From a virus: a DNA stretch of 64,000 nt. A program made the position numbers and the translations under genes. The stretch spans positions 55,149 to 119,148 of IMG/VR virus record IMGVR_UViG_3300032285_000892; one strand, given 5' to 3'. How positions within the stretch are numbered: the first letter of the stretch is position 1; every line of letters begins with the position of its first letter. The notes beneath the pieces are model-generated. The model made no database searches. It was not told the origin of the DNA and saw only the letters and a program-made list of their open reading frames with translations. Positions 1-12,900 of the stretch are shown here, piece after piece.

Positions 1-2
1 AA

Positions 3-1025
3 GCTAGGTATGACCAAAGTGCTCAGAATACTACAATGCTAGATGATGTAAAAGTTGTAGCACCAATGGGCACAAGTGCACAATTTCCATCTCCTACAGA
101 TGAGGAAGGTAACTACTATATGCCTATAAGTGAACCCAATGGTTCTGGATTAGTTGATCCTAGAAATGCTGGATGGGATGGTACTGATGAATATCAATAT
201 AAATACCCATCTAATGATTCTAATCAAAAGCCTACTGTTCCTACTTCTAAAACTAATAATTGGGGAAATGTATTAAATTCTGCATTATCTTCAGTGGCAC
301 CGTTCTTCCGTCCAGGTGTAGGTAAACCTTTGGATCCTTCACAATTAATGGGAGAAATGTATGCATTAGGTAATAATCAAATTGAGCCAGTACAAGCTCA
401 ATTATATAGCCCAATGTTACAAGCTCAACCATATAGAGTTAGCTTGCAAGATCAATTAAATGAGGTGACAGCACAAACACGTGCTGCTGAGAGAATGGCA
501 CAAGGCAATCCTTCAGCATTAGCAATGATTGCTGCTCAAGGAGAACAAGCTAAGAGTAAGATATTAGGTGAGCAGTTCAGAATGAACCAAGCAGAATCAT
601 CTCGTGCTGCTGAAACTAATCGTGCACAATGGAATGATGCTCAACAAAAAAACTTAGGAATCTTAGATCAACAATACGCAAGACAAGAAGAGTCTAAGAG
701 TAAAACTAAAGCTCAAACAATTGAAGCATTGAAATCTATTTCTACTAAACAAGCTCAGAATAAGTATGAGAACTTGCAAGGAAACATTGCTGCAAACATG
801 TACAACTATAGATTTACTCCTGAAGGTGTAGCATATAACTTAAATCCTCCTGCACAATTTAATCCGTATGGTGGTGTTGGTAAAACTGGAAAAGGTCAAA
901 TTCCTGAAGGCATGTCTCCGACTTGGGAATCAGATGATTCTGGAAATCCAGTATTAAGTGGATACAAGAAAAAGAAAGAAACTGCTAGAAATGGTTCTCT
1001 TGTTAAAGCATTTAAAAATCTATAA
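3..1025 (+). CDS. Putative virion/cargo protein, 5' end outside window
   Basis: The frame is open from base 3 with no stop before the first ATG at 36, so the gene very likely begins upstream of the window and only its C-terminal ~340 residues are seen. The visible part starts with a Pro/Gly/Asn-rich polar region. A helical Ala/Gln/Glu/Lys-rich stretch (about residues 140-250, counted from the ATG) with coiled-coil character follows, and the tail is short and basic. No catalytic motif is visible. It is followed by a hairpin and a promoter, so it ends a transcription unit. Its position directly before the cargo/RNAP block suggests an inner-virion or tail-associated protein as in crAss-like phages. 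That role is inferred from position only. Confidence 0.55.
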   Translation, partial: ARYDQSAQNTTMLDDVKVVAPMGTSAQFPSPTDEEGNYYMPISEPNGSGLVDPRNAGWDGTDEYQYKYPSNDSNQKPTVPTSKTNNWGNVLNSALSSVAPFFRPGVGKPLDPSQLMGEMYALGNNQIEPVQAQLYSPMLQAQPYRVSLQDQLNEVTAQTRAAERMAQGNPSALAMIAAQGEQAKSKILGEQFRMNQAESSRAAETNRAQWNDAQQKNLGILDQQYARQEESKSKTKAQTIEALKSISTKQAQNKYENLQGNIAANMYNYRFTPEGVAYNLNPPAQFNPYGGVGKTGKGQIPEGMSPTWESDDSGNPVLSGYKKKKETARNGSLVKAFKNL

Positions 1026-1035
1026 CTGAATTGAT

Positions 1036-1074
1036 TATACAAGATTACTAAGTTTTGTTAGTCTTCATTGTATA
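1036..1074 (+). terminator. Hairpin between two late genes
   Basis: TATACAA (1036-1042) pairs with TTGTATA (1068-1074), enclosing a second stem ACTAA/TTAGT. There is no strong U-run, only an AT-rich stretch, so termination or RNA processing is inferred. The 3' arm contains the TTG of the promoter for the next gene. Confidence 0.45.
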
Positions 1075-1097
1075 TGTAATATTTTAAATTATATTTG
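1068..1097 (+). promoter_or_regulatory. Bacteroidota-type promoter for cargo/RNAP operon
   Basis: TTG (1068-1070), 19 bases, then TATATTTG (1090-1097) fit the Bacteroidota sigma pattern TTG-N19/20-TAnnTTTG. The ATG at 1114 lies 17 bases downstream, giving a very short leader. No Shine-Dalgarno is visible. Confidence 0.7.
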
Positions 1098-1113
1098 TTA
1101 ATTATACTAACTC

Positions 1114-3915
1114 ATGGCTTCATTTACAGATTCCATATCGCAATTCAACCCCTACATACAACAGCTTCCTGTTGATATGATGACAAAGGTGGGCATGTAT
1201 AAACAAGCTCAGTACGATCAGGGTGTGCAAAAAATTCAAGGATATATTGATAACATCTCAGGATTAGATATTTCTAGACCTATTGATTCTCAATACTTAA
1301 ATTCTAAGCTTAATGAATTAGGCGGTAAATTAAGAACAGTTGCTGCTGGAGATTTTTCAAATCAGCAATTAGTCAACTCTGTTGGTGGTATGGCCGCACA
1401 GGTTATTAAAGATCCTCATATTCAATCTGCTGTATATTCAACTTCTAATATTAAAAAACAAGAAGAGGTAATGGATAAAGCTAGACAGAAAGGTGAACTA
1501 GCTCCAGAGAATGAAGACTTATATAATACAGAAAGAAACAAGTATTTAAATTCTACAGATTTAGGTGCAAAGTTTGATGGTAAATATATTCCTTATGTAG
1601 ATGTATATAAGATCTTAAAAGAAGTTGCTGCAGATACAGGCATTGATGAGAGCATTATTCCACAGTTATTTGAAACAGATCGTAAAGGTGAGCTTGTAAT
1701 GCAAAAGGTTAAGCAAGCTGATGGTAGTATTAAAGAACAACCCATCATGAATCCTTTAATGGCAGAGAAACATCTTAAAGGTAAGTCTCCTGAGAAGATC
1801 TATCAAGCATTTGAGAACGCATTAACTCCTGCTGCAAGAAGACAATTAGCTATTACAGGTATATATAAAAACAAAAGTTTAACTCCTGAACAACTTGTTC
1901 CTAGAGCTGCTGTTAAATACAATAAACATATTCAAGAAGTTTCATCTGAGATTGATCAAATCAAACTAGCATTATATAATGAGGATAATGGTGATGATAA
2001 AAACTTAACAAAAGTACAAGATCTTGCTGAAGCATATCAGAATAGTAATAAGGTATTAGATAAACTTATTAGTGAAAGAGATAAAAATACTAACATTGAT
2101 TATGTTACTAAAAATGCTGATGCTGTAAGAGCTGATCTTTATAGCACTGATTATCTACAAGGCATTGCTAATCAAATGAAGAGTGTTGCTTCATGGACTG
2201 AATACAAAGTTAGTCCATTGCATACTATTCAAAACGATAATGATAACTTAGCTTTAAGAATTGAAGAAAAAGAAATAAGTATTAATCAATTCAATTACAA
2301 AAAACGTAGAGATATAATTGCTGATGAAAAATGGGCAGCAGAATATTATGCTAAGACTGGAATGACTCCTGATCAAGCAGCAAGACAAGCTGCAGGATTA
2401 GGTGCGCCAGGTACTATTTCAAAACCTTTAGTTATTGAAGGAAATGAAATTGGTATCAAACATGATTTTGAAAATGATTTTACAAATGATGTAGTTGCAA
2501 CAAATCAACTTGGTTTACAATTAACAAAAGAATTTTATAAACAAGCTTTTCCTAATTTAAGTGATTCAGAAGTAGATAAAAAGATGTATAAAGATGCTGC
2601 TGCATCTGGTCAATCACTTGATCCAAATTCTGGAAAACAAAATTCCATGACTACTTTTTATGCTAATAAAATGTTAGCTAAGTGGCAAAATCAAAAAGGA
2701 GGTATTCCTAAGAACATGCTTGAGTCAGTAAATGACTATAGTCAATTAGTTAAATCAGTTGCTGACAAAGGTAATTATATTCGAACTGTAGAAAAAAGAG
2801 CTCTTGAAGAAGCCAAGGCGTCAGGTATTGATGTTGAAAGTTATAAAAATGCAATAGCTACTGTAAAGCCTGCTATTATGAAAATAATTGATCCTAGTAT
2901 TCCTCAAACAGGTATTGCAAAACGTAATAAATCTGTTGCATTGAGTAAAGAAGATGTAATAGATTTTACTAGAATAATTCCAGAACGCTTTAATGAGCTT
3001 GGTTCATTTACAATAGATGATGATCAAGAATCTGCTAAGAGACAAGCAATAAATAGATTAAAGTTAAAGTTTGGAGATTTAGTTTTTTATCAATTAGCAG
3101 AAGATTTAACTGGTAAAAACTTTGATCCTAATTTTAAAGAACGTCTTAAATTTAATAAAGTTGCACTACAGTCAGGAGCCAATCCTGAAATAGATAGAGT
3201 AGGAGAGATATTACATGGTTCAAAAAATCTAGCTATATCAAAAATAATAGGATCTACTTATGCTAAAGATGGTTACGTACCAGTCCCTGTATCTCATCCT
3301 ATATTATCAGGTAAAGATAATGAAGGTGTTGTAACTGCTAAGCAAGCTGCTATTATTGGTAAGTATCCAGAAGCTAATGAAATAGAAGGATATGATCAAG
3401 CAAAATATAATGAAGTGTTAGGTGGAAAAATAACAGGACGTTATGTAGATATTAATATGGTGGGGGGAGTTCCTCAATATGATATGGTAACTGTTTCTGA
3501 TAAAGGAACTGCTAAAGTTAGAATCAGTGCTGACGACTATGCATCATTAGGATATAAGCCTTATAATAAAAATGAGACTCCTACAATGTTCCTTAATCTA
3601 AATGCTACTGGAACAACTAATAAGAAACCTTCATCAGATGCTCGTACAGATCGTACTACTGCAGAGTGGGGAGTTAGTCAATTTAAAAGAACAAAGAAAT
3701 GGGATGTTGCTGGAGATATAGTTTCAGAACCAAGAAATCCTAATCTTGCTTATGTAAAGTTATATGTATCAAAAAAAGGAAGTAATGAGGTCACTCCATA
3801 TTTTATTCCAGTACAAAAGATTATAGATGGTAAATTAAATGTTGATTTGGTTAATACACCATTAACAATCACAGATGATTTTATTGATAACTTAGTAAAA
3901 CAAAATAACAAGTAA
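1114..3915 (+). CDS. Putative virion cargo protein upstream of virion RNAP
   Basis: This 933-residue soluble protein is Lys/Asp/Gln-rich and mostly helical in appearance, with no signal peptide, membrane segment or recognised enzyme motif. The N-terminus (MASFTDSISQFNPYIQQLP, then a Met/Tyr/Gln-rich helix) resembles, from memory, proteins encoded just upstream of the giant RNAP gene in crAss-like phages, which are packaged and ejected with the DNA. Its stop overlaps the RNAP gene's start (TAATG), so the two are translationally coupled. The start is supported by the promoter 17 bases upstream. The cargo role is inferred from position and general family resemblance. Confidence 0.55.
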   Translation: MASFTDSISQFNPYIQQLPVDMMTKVGMYKQAQYDQGVQKIQGYIDNISGLDISRPIDSQYLNSKLNELGGKLRTVAAGDFSNQQLVNSVGGMAAQVIKDPHIQSAVYSTSNIKKQEEVMDKARQKGELAPENEDLYNTERNKYLNSTDLGAKFDGKYIPYVDVYKILKEVAADTGIDESIIPQLFETDRKGELVMQKVKQADGSIKEQPIMNPLMAEKHLKGKSPEKIYQAFENALTPAARRQLAITGIYKNKSLTPEQLVPRAAVKYNKHIQEVSSEIDQIKLALYNEDNGDDKNLTKVQDLAEAYQNSNKVLDKLISERDKNTNIDYVTKNADAVRADLYSTDYLQGIANQMKSVASWTEYKVSPLHTIQNDNDNLALRIEEKEISINQFNYKKRRDIIADEKWAAEYYAKTGMTPDQAARQAAGLGAPGTISKPLVIEGNEIGIKHDFENDFTNDVVATNQLGLQLTKEFYKQAFPNLSDSEVDKKMYKDAAASGQSLDPNSGKQNSMTTFYANKMLAKWQNQKGGIPKNMLESVNDYSQLVKSVADKGNYIRTVEKRALEEAKASGIDVESYKNAIATVKPAIMKIIDPSIPQTGIAKRNKSVALSKEDVIDFTRIIPERFNELGSFTIDDDQESAKRQAINRLKLKFGDLVFYQLAEDLTGKNFDPNFKERLKFNKVALQSGANPEIDRVGEILHGSKNLAISKIIGSTYAKDGYVPVPVSHPILSGKDNEGVVTAKQAAIIGKYPEANEIEGYDQAKYNEVLGGKITGRYVDINMVGGVPQYDMVTVSDKGTAKVRISADDYASLGYKPYNKNETPTMFLNLNATGTTNKKPSSDARTDRTTAEWGVSQFKRTKKWDVAGDIVSEPRNPNLAYVKLYVSKKGSNEVTPYFIPVQKIIDGKLNVDLVNTPLTITDDFIDNLVKQNNK

Positions 3916-6900
3916 TGGCAGATCAATTACCAGAGCAATTAAAACCTGTAAACTTAGCGGCATACATGCCTAGTAGAGTACCAGATCTTTCTGCACTAGT
4001 ACAGAGTGGTAATGTTGGTGGAGGTGAGCCAGATTTAGATATTGCAAGTCAGTTTCAATCTCTTATATCTCAAAACTCTAGCAAAGGTAATCCTCTGCCT
4101 GTGGTCTCTGGTGGTGATGTAGATTTTTCTGGTCGTTACCCATTGTTCTATACAGATAGAGACAATGAAGAAATGTATGCTCAAGCTCAAAGCTTTGGTG
4201 AAAAAGCATACAATGGTATTGCTAAGTTTACTGGTGTCACTACAGCAGCATTTCTTAATGGTACTGTTGGAGTAGTTGATGGTATATATAGTGCTATACA
4301 TGATTGGGATGCTTCTAAGTTTTGGAAGAATGATACATCTATAGCTCTAAATGATTGGACTAAGAATATGGAAGATTCTTACGCACATTATAAAACATTG
4401 CGTGAGAGAAACGGTAACTGGTGGGAGCCTGAGAATTTATTCACAGGTAATATGTTCTTTGATAATATTGTAAAGAATTTAGGATACACTGTAGGTTCTA
4501 TGGGAGCTGGAGTTGTCTGGGGAGGAGCATTGGGTCTTATTGGTAAAGCTGCAAAGTTATCTGCATATGGTACTGAAGCTGCTTCTATAGCAGATAGTAT
4601 TATTGCTGAAGGTGCTATGACAGGAGATGCAGCATCTATTGCTTCTAGTTCAGCCAAACTTGATGGAGCATTATCTAGTTTCCAAGCTAAGCTTGGTAAA
4701 GCTATGTTAGGATCAAATAGAGCAATAGTTGCTGCTACAGGTACTGCTGGTGAAGCAGGCTTTGAAGCATTGAATAACTCTCAAGAATTCAGACAAAGAA
4801 TGATTGATCAATTTAAAGCTACTCATGGTTATTCTCCTACAGAAGAAGATTTAAAAACAATTGATCAGTATGCTACTAGTGTTGGTAACTATAGCTGGTT
4901 AGCTAATTCAGCTTTGTTAACTGCTACTAACTATATCCAACTTCCTAAGATATTCTCATCTACATTCAAAGGTGAAAGATCTATTGCCAACACAATGCTC
5001 AGTGAAGGTAAGTGGGTATCTTCTTTAGCTGATAAAGGTATTGGAAAGTTTGCAACTAAGGCAAAGAACGTTGCTGGTTTATTCTTTGCTAAATCAGAAG
5101 CATTTGAAGAAGGTGCACAGTTTGCTATTCAAACTGGTACACAAAATTACTTTGATAAAAAATACAAAGGTGAAGGTGCATCTATTCTTAATGATGCAAT
5201 TGGACATGGTATTAAAGAAGCAGTAAGCACAGATGAAGGTTTATTAAATATCTTTCTTGGTGGTTTCTCTGGAGGTATGTCCATGGCTTATGGTAATATC
5301 AAACAAAGAGGAGTAACAGGATATGGTGGTCAAGAAGCTAAACTTAGAAACGAAGCTCTTGGTGCTTGGAAAGATTCAATGCTTACTGATAAACTTAAAG
5401 CATCTGTCAATGATATCAGGATTGCTGAAGCTGTACAAGAAGAAAGGAAGCAGGCTATTATTGATAACGACATTCAATTAGCTAAAGATAAAGAGTTTGA
5501 TTACGCACATACATTTATCAGATCTCGTTTGAGATATGGTGCTAAAGAAGCTATCGATGCAGAAATTGCTGACTTAAAGCAACGTGCTATAACTGATTTC
5601 ATCAAGTTACAGACAGAAGGTATAGCTGCTAATACAGATACAAAAGAAGCATTCTTAAATCGTTTAGAAACAGTTCAGCAACAAGCTAATGATGCTGCTA
5701 AGTTAAAAGAAGCTCTTGATGTTAAATACAAAGGCATTGTTGATCCTACTACAGGCAAACGTGCATACTCAGATGCTACTCTTGAGAAGTTATTATATGC
5801 TGGATCTAAGATCTCAGATTACAATAGACGTATCCCTCAACTAGATCAATCATTAGCTTCTTATGGAATCAGTACAACTGATGCATTAACTGAAGTGGTA
5901 GATACAGGAACTCTTTCTAAGGAAACTCAGGATGAGGTAATGAATGCTATTCAATCATTAACTAAATCTGGTATAGATTCTGATATTCAAGATACACTTA
6001 CTACAGACTTCAACGACATGATGAAGCTTGGTGTATTAAGAAAGAAGTTCTTAGAAGAATACAACAACCTTAAAACTACTCCTGAGAAGTTTGATAAACT
6101 AGATGAGAAGGCTGAAGAAGATAATAAGCCAGTAGATGAGAATGCTCCTAAAGAAGTTGTAACATACAAGAACGAAGAAGGAGAAGATGCTACACTTGAT
6201 ACTAATGAAGAGTATTACATTGGTACAGAAGCTAAGAACCGTAAAGATAAAACTGTTTATAGCTTCAAGAAGTTTACAGTATTGGGTGAGAATGAAGACG
6301 GTACCATTAAGGTTAAGACTGACGAAGGCGAAATAAAAAGTATTGACAAATCTTGGTTTACTGATAATGGTAAATACTTAGGTAAGACTAGTGATGTTAA
6401 AGCTGATCCAAAGAAAAGATTCTTTTTAAATAATAGAAACACTGTTTACACTTTTAACTTTGGTAAAGATAAAGGTGGAGAAGTAAATGGACGATTGAGA
6501 TATTCTGAGAAAGAAGGAGTATTAGAATTTGTTTATCTAGATAAGAAAGGAAAAGAAAGATCTCTTGAAGTTACAGGTGATCAGTTTACACCTAAGCCAG
6601 GATATAAGCAAGCAATCATTCGTGCAACAGCAGTAATGTCCCCATTACAAAAAGCTTCAGAAGAAGAGTTCATTGCAGATTCTAAAAACGATCCTCGTGT
6701 ATTAGAAAAAATTGCAAAACGTGCTGCCTTGTTAGAGACATTCTTTGATGAGATGGCTGAGAATCTTGCTAAGACTAAACGTATGGTTGAGTCTAAGAAA
6801 AGAGAACTCAACAAAACAGTAGAGAAGATCAAAGGTTTAAGAAAAACAGTGGAGGGCCCTGAGGCAATCACTGCTAAAACTAAACGGATTAAAGCTACTG

Positions 6901-9900
6901 TTCACACTGCTATTCAAAACATTGCATCCTTAACAAAGATGCAAGATCAGTTAAATGACGAGATCAAAAGTCTTGAAGCAGAACAAGAGCAATTAGAAAT
7001 CAATCTTGAGTATGTAACTGACTTAGCTTCTAGGTTAGATGAAATGCCAGCAGATCTTACTAAGTTCTATGCTGTTGTTAGACAAGAACGCAATGCATTA
7101 AAAGAAACCATATTAGAAAAAGGTAAGTTGATGAACGCTCTCCATAGAGTTATGGAGAACTTAGAATCTGCTCTTCAAAGCTTGATTAATCAAGTGATGG
7201 ATTTGATTGGTGGTTTTGAAACTAAGTATCCTGGCTTACCAATGAGTGCAAGTCAGATCAGTGAGTTCTTAACATACTTTAAAGGTAAGCCTTGGGAAAG
7301 ACCTTCCTTCATGAGCGTACATCCTGAGCTTATTCCTGACTTACAAGAACTAGATGCAGAGGTTGCACAAATTGATGAGATACAGATTACTCCTAAACAA
7401 GCTGCTATTGATAAAACATTAGAAGACATTATTACTTTAGAAGAGGAACTCACTCAATTAGATAAACAATTAAAAGCTGTTAGTGAAGTAGATACAAGAC
7501 TTAGAAAGATCTATGATGAGTATGTAGCTGGAATAAAGGAGACTGAAGACATCAAGAAAAACAAGGAGTTAAAAGAACAGGCTTTAGGAACTATTGATAA
7601 TAGTTTAGCTAATGTTCAATATGATAGAGCGTATAACCCTAGTAGTAAAAAAGCTACTGCAGTTATTCCTAATGCTACAATTGCTCCTTCTGAAGAATCT
7701 GAAGGTAAGCCATTAGCTGAACATCATTTACGTGCTAACTTGTTTGGTGCTAAGCTAGAAAATCTTCCTAATAGAGGAAACATTCAAGCTGTATATGTAA
7801 CTAAAGGTAATGAAGCTGAGTTAGGATTACCTGGCTTAATGGATGATCTTAAAGGAGACGCTGAAGGATTCTCTTCTAGTGATACTATTGCAATTGTAAT
7901 GGTACAGATGGTAGATGGTAAACCACGTCCTGTAGGAATTGATGGTGAAGTATTAGAAACTCCTAGCTTTGAGAATGCTATCTTCCAAGTAAAACCCACT
8001 GCTGAAAAGCTTGGTGATTTGTTTAGAGATGAGAAAGAAGGTGGCCCAACTAAAGATCAAAAGGATTTTATTGTTAATGAATACAGAGCTTGGAGAAAAG
8101 AAACTTTAGCAAATCCTTCATTAACTGCTTATCCTGTTGATGCATCGTTTGGTATTCCTGTACGTGAATCTTCATTAGATAGTGAACAAAACAAAGTGAT
8201 TGATTACACTGCTTCTACAGACGTAGTGTCTGCAGGACTTGTTGCTTCTAATGATAAGAAGAATGATCTTTCTACTAAGCAATTAGTCACTGTACCTACA
8301 ACAGAAGGCACGTTAAACCAAGGAACAACTAGCTATGCTAATCCAGTTGGTAGACCATTCTTGACTCTACCTAATGGTAATGTACCATTGAAAAATAGAA
8401 ACCTTACTAAGGCTGAAGCTGAGACAATCTATCAAGCTCTATTAAGACTTGCTATGCTTAAAAACTTCAAGTCTGATGAGGCTGTTAGATTAATGGACTG
8501 GTTGAGAACTATTGTATATTGGGGAGTTCCTAAAAACAATCCAGGATACAGCAGCTTATTCTTTAATGTTAAAGAAGATGGTACGTTAGCATTGTTTATC
8601 TCTGGTAAGGGAACAAACATTCCTTTCACTACATCTTCTATCAAATCTAATAAAGATAATCTATTAACTCTTCTAGGAGGTATGTATAACAATACCAATT
8701 CTAGATTAGTAGATAATGAAGAAGACTATAGAAAACCTTATGAGGAGATTGTATCTGTCTCTGAGGATGGCACTGTTCAATCTGTAACATGGAAGAACTA
8801 CCAAACCTATCTATTGTCTCCTAAGAATCCTGATGGATCAATTCGTAAGAATATTCCTCTAACAGTAGCAATGCATCCTATCACAGGAGAGAATGATACA
8901 AACAGAGAAGGTATTTACTTTATTGTAAATAGTAATGCTGATAGATATGCTATTCCTGATGTTCCTGCTGTATCGGCAGCACTAACTCCTATTGCTTCTA
9001 CAAGAGTACTAGGTGCAACACCAGTTGCACAACAAGCACCTGCACCAGCTGCACAACCTGCTACTCAATACAAGTTTGATGGTGAAACAGAGAACACAGC
9101 AATGGTTCATGGCAAGCCTGTTAAGTTTATTATAGATGCGGCTAAGTTTGATGATGAAGGATTTGTTAGTTTAGATATTGATAAGTCTGCTGCTGTAGCT
9201 ATTGGTAAAGCTATTGGCTCACAAGATGCTGATGAAATTGAGGCAGAAGCTGGTAATACAATCTATGCTGCTATCTATAAAGAATTAAAAGCTGCACAAG
9301 CTCCTGCTCCTGTAGTATCTACACCAGTTGCTGATGTAGCAGCTGCACCAGTTGTACAAACACCTGCTGCTTCTACAGATGCTAGTGCTGATACAATGGC
9401 TAAGATTAAAGCTATGCAGGGTGGAGCTATTCCTAATGAGTTCCGTGTAGCTATTAATAACTCTAATCAGAAAAGATTTGAGAGAGAAGATTGGAAGAAG
9501 TTTGAGAACTGGTTAAAGACTACGTTCCCTAATGTTCCTGTGTATCGTGTTAAGAATGTAATTCAAGCAACTAATGGTCAACAGGCTTGGGGTATGTTTA
9601 AGAATGGTGCCATCTATGTATATGAGAATGCTGAGGTTGGTACAGGATACCATGAAGTATTTGAGGCTGTATGGAAGATGTTCTCTGATAAAGATGAACG
9701 TGCTAATGTAATTAACGAATTCAAACAAAGAAGTGGAACATTCACTGATCGTCCTAGTGGAAGAACAGTTAACTATAAAGATGCTACAGATCAAGAGATC
9801 AAAGAACAATTAGCTGAAGAGTTTAGAGATTATGTATTAAAAGGTAAGATACCTGCTAAGCCTACACAAGGAAGACCGTTCATTGTTAAACTATTTGCTG

Positions 9901-12900
9901 ATTTAGTAAACTTCATCAAAGAATTCTTTACAGGAAAGAAAGCAGAGATTAATACAGCAAACTTATTTGATAAGATTGGTAGAGGATATTATAAACAATA
10001 TTCTCCGTATGAATCCAAACTTGCCTTTGCCAAAGAAGGAATCATTGATATAGAAGATGCGTATGCTGATTCTGAAAGTGACTTCCGTGTAGCTGGATTT
10101 ACAAGTGGTCAAGAGCATGATGTCATGCAAGAGATGACTTACTTAACTCTAGCTGAGCTTACAACTACTAACAAATCTTTATTCAATATCTCCGACACTG
10201 TATTCAAGAAAGATGAGCATTACAATAAGTTAAAGACTTATATGCTTACCACTCTTGCTAATGCTATTCAAGTAGTACAAGAAGATACAACCAAAGGAGA
10301 TAAGGAAAAACAAACTGATATTGATAACTATGCTGCATTGTTTGAGAACATTGATAACCAATGGCCTGCATTAGTTCAAAGACATGCTGAGTATCTAGTT
10401 CCTTACAATGTTGAGTTTGATGAGAATGATCATATTACATTAAAGGATGAAGACAACTCTGGTAAAGAATTGTATCAAGATGCTAATAAGATTGATGCAT
10501 TTAGAAAAGCAAACTCTGCTGTTAAGTTATTGTTGTCAACAATCCCAAGAGTAGATACAACAGGTAAACCTACGTTATCTTCTATTGGTGGACACACCCT
10601 TATTCCTTATTCTGAAATTAGTGTTTCATTAATGAATAAGATTGCTTCTTCTCGCACTGTAGATCAGATGGTTCAGAGGATTGCAGATATGGCTAAGAAT
10701 GACATCAAGTATAAAGTGTTGTACCAACGTATCACTAGATCTAAAGCATATCCTAATGGTGATGATTATACAAATCCTAGATTCAGTCTTAATCAACTTG
10801 GCGAAGAGCATGAGGTACGTTTAATTAATACACTATGGCGTACGTTTAAGAAAAACAATCCAGAGGTATTAAATCTTTATGTATTAGATAATGGTGAGGT
10901 TCAAGTAGGTGATTCTAATTTCACTACTGCTTCAGCACAAGTGTTTAATGATTTCCAAGAAAGCATTGTTGAGTCTGTTAGAAATAATAAGAGTCCGTTC
11001 TTTGTTTACTCTGCTGAAGCTAGAGGTTACATTGGTGTTGCAGGATCTGCTAGTAAGCCCTTGAGTAGTACTGCTGCTAGGGTTAAGTTCTTAAAAGATT
11101 TAGGTATATCATTCACTGCTAAAGAAATAGATAAGCTTGCTTCAAAAAAGGATTTTACAAGATTTAATAAAGCTGTAGATGGTATTCGTACCAGTATCAA
11201 TGAGGCAGATAAGATTGCTACAATTAGTGGTAAGACTGTTGACATTACAGGTAGATTAAAACAATTAGCTGAGATAAGAGCTAAGATTGATAACCCTGAG
11301 TTTAGTAGCACGTACTTTAATATTAATGGTGAGCGTGTACAAGTGTTTATTGGTACTAATGCCAACAGTGATTTGTATGATGCTTTAGCTAATATTGATA
11401 ACTTGAATGACTTAAAAGGTTCACAATACGGATACCTTACTACAGATTCATTTGTAAAAGGTTCAGTGAAACTGAATGCTATGTTTGATCCTGAAACTGG
11501 AGAACGTATTGAAGGAGCACAACAGTTATTAAAGAGTACCTACGCTGATGGTACAGTTAACTCTGCTAAGGGTAAGAGAAAGTCTTCTTCTAAGTTAACA
11601 TATAAAGAACGTCTTGTTCAACAAATGAACATGATGTTAGAAGGATATTATCCTAACCTTGTTCCTGGAGATGCTTCTATGGAGCAAATGGTATACATGG
11701 GTAATGAGTTCTCTGCAAAAGATATGGCAAACTTTGAGAACAAGATCATGCCTGTCTTTAGAGATTACTTCTTAAGTGAAGTGAATCTATCTAAAGAAGA
11801 TCGTCCTGTAGTTAGAGGAAATACAACAGACTTACGTTTCTTCAAACCTATCTTAGCTGATAATAATGCTAAGACTGAAGAAGAACGTAACTCTTTACAT
11901 ACTGATATAGTTAAAGCTATTAAAGAAGGTGGTAGTGCAGAAAGTATCTACAAATCATTTGATAGCAGAATAACAAAAGCAGTGAAGGACTTCATTACTT
12001 CTGAGAGTGGCAATCTTCAGGACTTATTAGAGTTCTACGGCATCTTAACTGAAGAAGAAGGAAGCTATAACTTTGAGAACATTGCTATTGGTAAAGATCT
12101 CAATACAGATGAGATGAACAGACAAGTACAAGCAATTGCTGTCAACTTCATGATTAATAATATTGAACTTCATAAGTTATTATACTCTGATCCATATCAG
12201 TATCTAGATGAGTTAAAGCGTATCAAGAACTTCATTTCTCCAAGACAGTCTATCATTAGTCAGTCTCCAGCAATGAACTCTGCTATGGATAACGTTTACA
12301 ATAAAAGATATAGTAAGGAAGTAGATAAAGATGGTAACCTTATAGATATTGGTAATACTAATTTCTTAAAGGATTCATTTACATCCATCACTCTTTCTGA
12401 TGTAAATGCTGTTGATCCAAAGTTAAAAGGATACATAGAAGAAGCTTACAAAGAGACTGACGGTGGTGGTGTCATCATGTATAAGGCTTATCGTAACTTC
12501 CGTATTCGTGCTGGAGAATGGAATGATCTAGAAGAGAAGCAGTATCGTTATGATATTGCTTGGGAGAAGATGGACAAAGGATTGTTTGATCAGATGTCTG
12601 ATTATGAGCAAGAGTTATTAAATGAAGGTAATCCTCAAGTGAAGAGTGCTTACACGCCTATCAAACCTATTGTATCTGGTAACAAAGCTAACGGTAGAGA
12701 TTACAATGATGTAATGCTTGATAAGTTTGCCCTTTATCCTTTATCTTACAGAATTCAAAAAGAAATTAATAGTACATCTAATGCTATCAAGTTGTATGAC
12801 AAGATGCAGAAAGAGAATATTGACTATGCTGTATTCAGTAGTAGTAGAAAGGTAGGAGCTGAAGAGACAAATGATTTGTACAATCCTGAAACTGGAGACT